Shown piece by piece: positions 31,845-34,096 of a stretch of 34,096 nucleotides of DNA. The stretch is from an uncultured Oscillospiraceae bacterium (lineage in GTDB: Bacteria > Bacillota > Clostridia > Oscillospirales > Oscillospiraceae), in NCBI GenBank assembly GCA_944385785.1, contig CALWYO010000057.1, forward strand, positions 1 to 34,096. The letters are read 5' to 3'. The notes beneath the pieces are model-generated. The model was not told the origin of the DNA and made no database searches. It saw only the letters and a list, made by a program, of their open reading frames with translations. The translations under genes and the position numbers were made by a program. How positions within the stretch are numbered: position 1 is the stretch's first letter; each line of letters begins with the position of its first letter.

Positions 31845-32059
31845 CTAGATACTTTATGACGCCTAATTATAATAATACAATACGGGCAAATAATCAATAT
31901 AATTTCTTATTTTTGTGGATTATGTCCAAAAGTTATGTTAATATAGTTATGTAAACATTAAAACCAATTTGCACTTAAGTTAAGCGTTTTCAACTGGTGT
32001 TCACAAGATTTAGTTAGTATTTCTTCTTTTTAGTACAACATATCGGTAATCAAACCGGA

Positions 32060-32116
32060 TTATGTCAATTAAGGGCTGCGATTACAATTCGTAATCGCAG
32101 CCCTTAATTGACATAA
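32060..32116. terminator. Perfect 26-bp inverted repeat after the TIGR04086 gene
   Basis: Arms 32060-32085 and 32091-32116 (core AAGGGCTGCGATTAC) are exact complements with a 5-nt loop. It follows the TIGR04086 stop by 17 bp. There is no T-run on the minus strand after the stem, so termination would be atypical. Confidence 0.7.
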
Positions 32117-32133
32117 ATTAATAGTAAATACGA

Positions 32134-32535
32134 TCAACGTCTTCTTCTCTTTTTCCTTACATTTATGGCACCAGACAAAAGACCTCCGCAGAGCATACTT
32201 AAAATTATTAGCATATCGCCTCTGTCAAATAAGCTTCCAGTTTCTGAAAACATTGATATTATTATTCTTACGGCCGCAGCTACAATCGCTGAACCAACCC
32301 CGCTTATAAATGCTGATCCTACGTTTTTTTTCTTAGCCGTTATCCCTCCAGCTAACGACCCTATAAAGCAGGCTATCATTACTAACATCGGCTCTTGCTC
32401 CTCTGCAATGCGGCCTCCTGAAACAAGTGCAGATAAAATTAGTATAAAAATTGTTGTAATTGCAAATGTTAATCCAGTACCATATATTACTCCTGGCACC
32501 AAATCTTTGAAATTACTTGATTCGCTTTTCGGCAT
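32134..32535 (-). CDS. TIGR04086 family membrane protein
   Basis: 133 aa with four helices (about 15-35, 48-65, 72-90, 103-120) and an Arg/Lys-rich C-terminus (RKKRRRR). This matches the TIGR04086 family of Bacillota, often found next to yajC; the function is not known. I use ATG 32533-32535 since AGGAGGG (32544-32550) lies upstream; an ATG seven codons earlier would include it. A hairpin lies between this gene and yajC. Confidence 0.85.
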   Translation of the reverse strand: MPKSESSNFKDLVPGVIYGTGLTFAITTIFILILSALVSGGRIAEEQEPMLVMIACFIGSLAGGITAKKKNVGSAFISGVGSAIVAAAVRIIISMFSETGSLFDRGDMLIILSMLCGGLLSGAINVRKKRRRR

Positions 32536-32553
32536 AAAATTTTCCCTCCTCGT

Positions 32554-32578
32554 CATAAGCCTCTACAAAAGGCTTATG
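32554..32578 (-). other. Hairpin in the yajC-TIGR04086 spacer
   Basis: CATAAGCCT pairs with AGGCTTATG across a 7-nt loop, directly before the ribosome binding site of the TIGR04086 gene. No T-run. It may control translation or mark an RNA cut site. Confidence 0.5.
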
Positions 32579-32606
32579 TCCAAGGAGGGAATAAAATTAC
32601 ACAAAA

Positions 32607-33089
32607 TTATTTATTTTCGCTGTCTTTTGCTCCGCCGTTATCAGGCTTTGTATCAGGCTCTTCTGCGGCTTTACCCGTTGATGAGATACCCCATTTTGCT
32701 ATTTTTATACGGACTCTATCTTCTCCCGTTTCAAAGGTTATAAATTCATCACTTACATTCACTATTTTTCCTACCATGCCACCAATAGTAGTTATAGAAT
32801 CGCCCACTGACAATGTATTACGCATTTCTTCAGCCTTTTTTCTCTTTTTCTTCTCCGGACGAATCATAAAGAAGTAGAATACCGCGATGATAATGACCAC
32901 ATATATGATCATAGTCACACCGCTCATACCACCTGAAGCGGCGCTACTCTCACTGTCTCCAGTACCATCTCCTGTTGAAGCAGGCACACATCCAGCAAGA
33001 GTGGAAATTATGAGAAGTACCGAAAATATAATAGCCGCTATTCTTTTCAGCTTCGCCGAATTTACGCTCTTAGTATCTTTAGAATACAT
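32607..33089 (-). CDS. yajC: YajC preprotein translocase subunit with lipoprotein-like N-terminus
   Basis: YajC joins SecDF at the Sec translocon. Here 160 aa, longer than the usual 90-110. The YajC part is at about 59-135: one helix (MIIYVVIIIAVFYFFMIRP), a Lys-rich stretch, then SVGDSITTIGGMVGKIVNVSDEFITFE. In front is an extra unit: a positive N-terminus, a hydrophobic segment (18-32), a lipobox-like LAGC (31-34), and a Ser/Gly/Asp linker. A lipid-anchored or two-helix YajC is implied. The tail is rich in Lys, Glu and Asp. ATG 33087-33089 follows GGAGG; the longer in-frame reading would include that site. It follows tgt, the usual partner; secDF are not in the window. Confidence 0.9.
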   Translation of the reverse strand: MYSKDTKSVNSAKLKRIAAIIFSVLLIISTLAGCVPASTGDGTGDSESSAASGGMSGVTMIIYVVIIIAVFYFFMIRPEKKKRKKAEEMRNTLSVGDSITTIGGMVGKIVNVSDEFITFETGEDRVRIKIAKWGISSTGKAAEEPDTKPDNGGAKDSENK

Positions 33090-33128
33090 CAACTGAACCT
33101 CCAAAGTTTTAGGTGTACAACATTACAC

Positions 33129-33157
33129 ATTATAAATGGAAAGAGCAGCAATTGCAA
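33129..33157 (-). promoter_or_regulatory. Sigma-A promoter of yajC
   Basis: On minus: TTGCAA (33152-33157), a 17-bp spacer and TATAAT (33129-33134). It gives yajC a start independent of tgt. Confidence 0.72.
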
Positions 33158-33188
33158 GGAATATTTACATATACAAAGTACAAATTAA

Positions 33189-34096
33189 TTATATTCTTTT
33201 GGACAGTCTCTCCGAATACTCATTTCTAAATTTCCCATACTGCCCTAAATCCAAACTTTCACGTATTTTCATCATCAAACTATTATAGAAAAACAAATTG
33301 TGCATTACTGCAAGCCTGAGTCCCAGTAACTCTCCACACACAAATAAATGTCTGATGTATGCTCTTGAATACTCTTTGCATACAGGACAGTCACACAATT
33401 GGTCTATGGGCGCGTCATCACAACTATATTTTTCATTGCGAATGTTCATCACTCCATTCCATGTATATAAATGGCCATGTCTGCCATTTCTTGCAGGCAT
33501 TACACAGTCAAAGAAATCTATTCCTCGTGCCACAGCCTCAATTATATTTGTGGGCGTTCCCACTCCCATCAAATATCTGGGTTTATTTTTCGGCATGTGT
33601 TCTTCAACAATTGATATGGTTTCATACATTTCTTCTGTGCTTTCGCCAACAGCGAGTCCGCCTATTGCGTATCCTGGTAAATCAAGTTCCGCAATTTTAT
33701 CCATATGTTCTTTTCGTATATCGGCGTACGTCCCTCCCTGGTTAATTCCAAACAGAATCTGTCCGGGATTTACAGCATCCTCCCTACAATTTTGACGCGC
33801 CAATTCATCACGGCATCTAATAAGCCATCTGTATGTTCTATCGCAAGAAATTTTCACATAGTCATATGGTGCGGGAAGTCCAATACATTCGTCAAACGCC
33901 ATTGCTATATCTGAGCCGAGACTTGATTGTATTTTTATACTGTCCTCGGGCATCATAAAAATATGTTTTCCATCTATATGAGAATTAAAAGATGTCCCCT
34001 CCTCTGTAATCTTTCTGAGTTTTGCAAGAGAAAATATTTGGAATCCTCCAGAATCAGTCAAAATCGGTCTCTCCCACCCCATAAACTTATGGAGTC
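33189..34096 (-). CDS. tgt: tRNA-guanine transglycosylase, N-terminus cut by the window edge
   Basis: Exchanges guanine 34 in certain tRNAs for the queuosine precursor preQ1. The frame is open to the right edge (LHKFMGWERP), so about 75-80 N-terminal residues lie outside. Visible: LTDSGGFQ with the catalytic Asp region, FDECI, GINQGGTY, GGLAVGES, YLMGVGTP, DCVMPARNGRHG with the nucleophilic Asp, and the zinc ligands CDCPVC with a following His. The C-terminus is complete. Confidence 0.96.
   Translation of the reverse strand, partial: LHKFMGWERPILTDSGGFQIFSLAKLRKITEEGTSFNSHIDGKHIFMMPEDSIKIQSSLGSDIAMAFDECIGLPAPYDYVKISCDRTYRWLIRCRDELARQNCREDAVNPGQILFGINQGGTYADIRKEHMDKIAELDLPGYAIGGLAVGESTEEMYETISIVEEHMPKNKPRYLMGVGTPTNIIEAVARGIDFFDCVMPARNGRHGHLYTWNGVMNIRNEKYSCDDAPIDQLCDCPVCKEYSRAYIRHLFVCGELLGLRLAVMHNLFFYNSLMMKIRESLDLGQYGKFRNEYSERLSKRI

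Larger units (their letters stand above)
31799..32133. other. 335-bp non-coding region before spoIIM
   Basis: Holds, from right to left on minus, a 26-bp perfect hairpin (32060-32116), about 200 bp of AT-rich sequence without a supported frame, and a sigma-E-like promoter close to spoIIM. I see no RNA gene. Confidence 0.6.

Noticed and set aside
32165..32743. 192-codon frame on plus, opposite the TIGR04086 gene and the end of yajC
   Set aside because: It lies across two well-supported genes on the other strand; composition is that of a shadow frame.
1..34096. CRISPR arrays, tRNA or rRNA genes, insertion sequences, known riboswitches
   Set aside because: Looked for by eye on both strands; no regular repeat-spacer pattern, no cloverleaf or rRNA segment, no transposase, and no recognisable riboswitch core. 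A covariance-model search would be needed to exclude small RNAs.

Overview
The window looks like a chromosomal piece from a low-GC, endospore-forming member of the Clostridia (Bacillota). The evidence is the set of sporulation genes (spoIVA, spoIIM, a cotJ cluster, a cwlD-type amidase, a SigH-like sigma factor), together with strong Shine-Dalgarno sites, many TTG and GTG starts, U-tract terminators and clostridial conserved families (DUF4364, DUF3048, TIGR04086, DUF1858). There are no tRNA or rRNA genes, no insertion sequences, no CRISPR array and no prophage. Genus or species cannot be named from the sequence alone.

Layout from left to right. 1-4.8 kb: the end of an S-layer-anchored phosphodiester glycosidase, a TspO-type membrane protein, and a divergent glycolytic pair (PPi-type phosphofructokinase on minus, class II aldolase on plus). 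4.8-9.7 kb: a P-type-ATPase-like protein that has lost its catalytic residues, a XerC-like tyrosine recombinase, a 382-bp non-coding region with tandem inverted repeats, and a membrane glycosyltransferase. 9.7-13.8 kb: radA with a cwlD-like amidase, then the cotJ operon with CotJA and CotJB fused in one frame, then a GNAT-like orphan. 13.8-23.5 kb, all minus strand: aspartate aminotransferase, spoIVA, a pantothenate-type unit (ECF S component plus coaX), nif3 with trmK, DUF1858, a zinc-ribbon protein, sigH and ruvCAB. 23.7-30.2 kb: a Cys-rich protein I do not recognise, asnA, a DUF3048 protein on minus, a DUF4364 regulator, and nadB-nadC. 30.2-34.1 kb, minus strand: xerD, spoIIM, a TIGR04086 protein, yajC with a lipoprotein-type N-terminus, and a truncated tgt.

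Most transcription units can be delimited by eye. Convergent genes are separated by long, often perfect hairpins, and at least nine units have a sigma-A promoter with an exact 17-bp spacer. The spoIVA, cotJ and possibly spoIIM units have sigma-E-like promoters, which agrees with their known mother-cell roles. Several gene starts were moved to the codon that follows a good ribosome binding site.

The points most worth a second look are the degenerate P-type ATPase (Asp to Asn at the phosphorylation site, no actuator domain, no CPC), the paired inverted repeats beside the XerC-like recombinase gene, the palindrome over the nadBC promoter, the CotJA-CotJB fusion, the lipobox on YajC and the unrecognised Cys-rich protein.
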